A stretch of 20,664 nucleotides of DNA from JAFGOY01 sp034430335 (GTDB lineage Bacteria; Chloroflexota; Anaerolineae; Aggregatilineales; UBA3940): assembly GCA_034430335.1 (NCBI GenBank), contig DAOUES010000438.1, positions 1 to 20,664 of the forward strand. The letters run 5' to 3'. Within the stretch, counting starts at the first letter, position 1. Each line of letters begins with the position of its first letter. The translations under genes were made by a program, and so were the position numbers. The notes below the pieces were generated by a model. It worked only from the letters and a program-made list of their open reading frames with translations, was not told where the DNA came from and searched no databases. Shown piece by piece: positions 20,359-20,664 of this stretch.

Positions 20359-20664
20359 ATGAGTGGAGAGAACAGATCAGAACCAACAATCAACTGGATG
20401 CGGTTGGCCCGGCTATCGGCTGCCGCCGCCGCTTCGATTCCGGTGATGCTTGTTCTCATCGCTGCCGGGCTGGGGTGGATATATACGCATGCCGTTCTGC
20501 ATCCCGGCTGCCAGGGCGATTTCGCCAGCCTGGACGAGTACGGGTATCCATCGGAGGAAGTATCGTTCGAGTCTCGAAATGGGCCAACGCTGCGGGGATG
20601 GTTCTCAAAGGGGAGCGATCACCCGGAGATCGCGATCATCGTGATGCCGGGGCACGCCGGAAAT
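20359..20664 (+). CDS. Membrane-anchored alpha/beta hydrolase, N-terminal part (cut by window edge)
   Basis: The 102 visible residues begin with a polar segment, then a hydrophobic helix (~20-41, AAAASIPVMLVLIAAGLGWIY) that is probably a signal anchor. A beta-rich part follows with VSFESRNGPTLRGWF (typical first strands of dienelactone- or BAAT-like hydrolases) and IAIIVMPGHAGN, where the GHAGN turn matches the oxyanion HG-like loop before the missing nucleophile elbow. The catalytic serine and the rest lie outside the window, so class and substrate cannot be given. ATG at 20359 has no clear ribosome site; ATG at codon 14 (20398) is an alternative. This is the only gene of the right end on the plus strand and is divergent from the HAD gene. 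Confidence 0.72.
   Translation, partial: MSGENRSEPTINWMRLARLSAAAAASIPVMLVLIAAGLGWIYTHAVLHPGCQGDFASLDEYGYPSEEVSFESRNGPTLRGWFSKGSDHPEIAIIVMPGHAGN

Overview
The window is a dense, ordinary-looking bacterial chromosome segment of moderately high GC. It carries 20 complete protein genes and two genes cut by the window edges. All but three (rpmB, the RNase HI gene and the cut hydrolase at the right end) lie on the minus strand. No rRNA, tRNA, CRISPR array, prophage or insertion sequence was seen. The gene set, frequent TTG/GTG starts behind good Shine-Dalgarno sites, the COG2403 GTPase and a DivIVA-like coiled-coil protein beside coaD suggest a Chloroflexota-like (for example Anaerolineae-like) organism. 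That assignment is inference, not proof.

Layout, read in the direction of minus-strand transcription (right to left). At the right edge is the start of a plus-strand alpha/beta hydrolase, then a stretch with hairpins and relic half-repeats. Next come a NagD-type HAD phosphatase and rlmN (overlapping), a plus-strand tandem RNase HI gene, rpe, and plus-strand rpmB. Then follow yloU (Asp23) with fakA; two DegV/FakB paralogues overlapping by 4 nt; recG; coaD; a DivIVA-like coiled-coil protein; rpmF; fabD with a gene fusing a YjeF-type NAD(P)H-hydrate epimerase to Clp N-terminal repeats; fabG-yqhY-nusB-tatB-tatC; a COG2403 GTPase; and the start of a family 2 glycosyltransferase. The backbone rlmN-rpe-rpmB-yloU-fakA-recG-fabD-fabG, together with yqhY-nusB, resembles the Bacillus subtilis order, with local insertions and substitutions. 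plsX and acpP, usual fab neighbours, are absent here.

Functionally the block links lipid supply (FabD and FabG for synthesis; FakA with DegV/FakB for activating exogenous or recycled fatty acids; CoaD for CoA), translation (L28, L32, RlmN, NusB), DNA repair (RecG, RNase HI) and the envelope (Tat pathway, Asp23 proteins, DivIVA-like protein). Good sigma-70-type promoters precede the glycosyltransferase, rpmF and fabG genes. Intrinsic terminators follow rpmB, rpmF and fakA.

Most unusual points: the YjeF_N-ClpN fusion inside the fab locus; a tandem RNase HI whose second domain has lost its catalytic residues; a DegV pair in which one copy lacks the usual lipid-binding residues; a TatC with an extra N-terminal membrane segment; a two-copy palindromic intergenic repeat; and a HAD gene that is probably transcribed as a leaderless mRNA.
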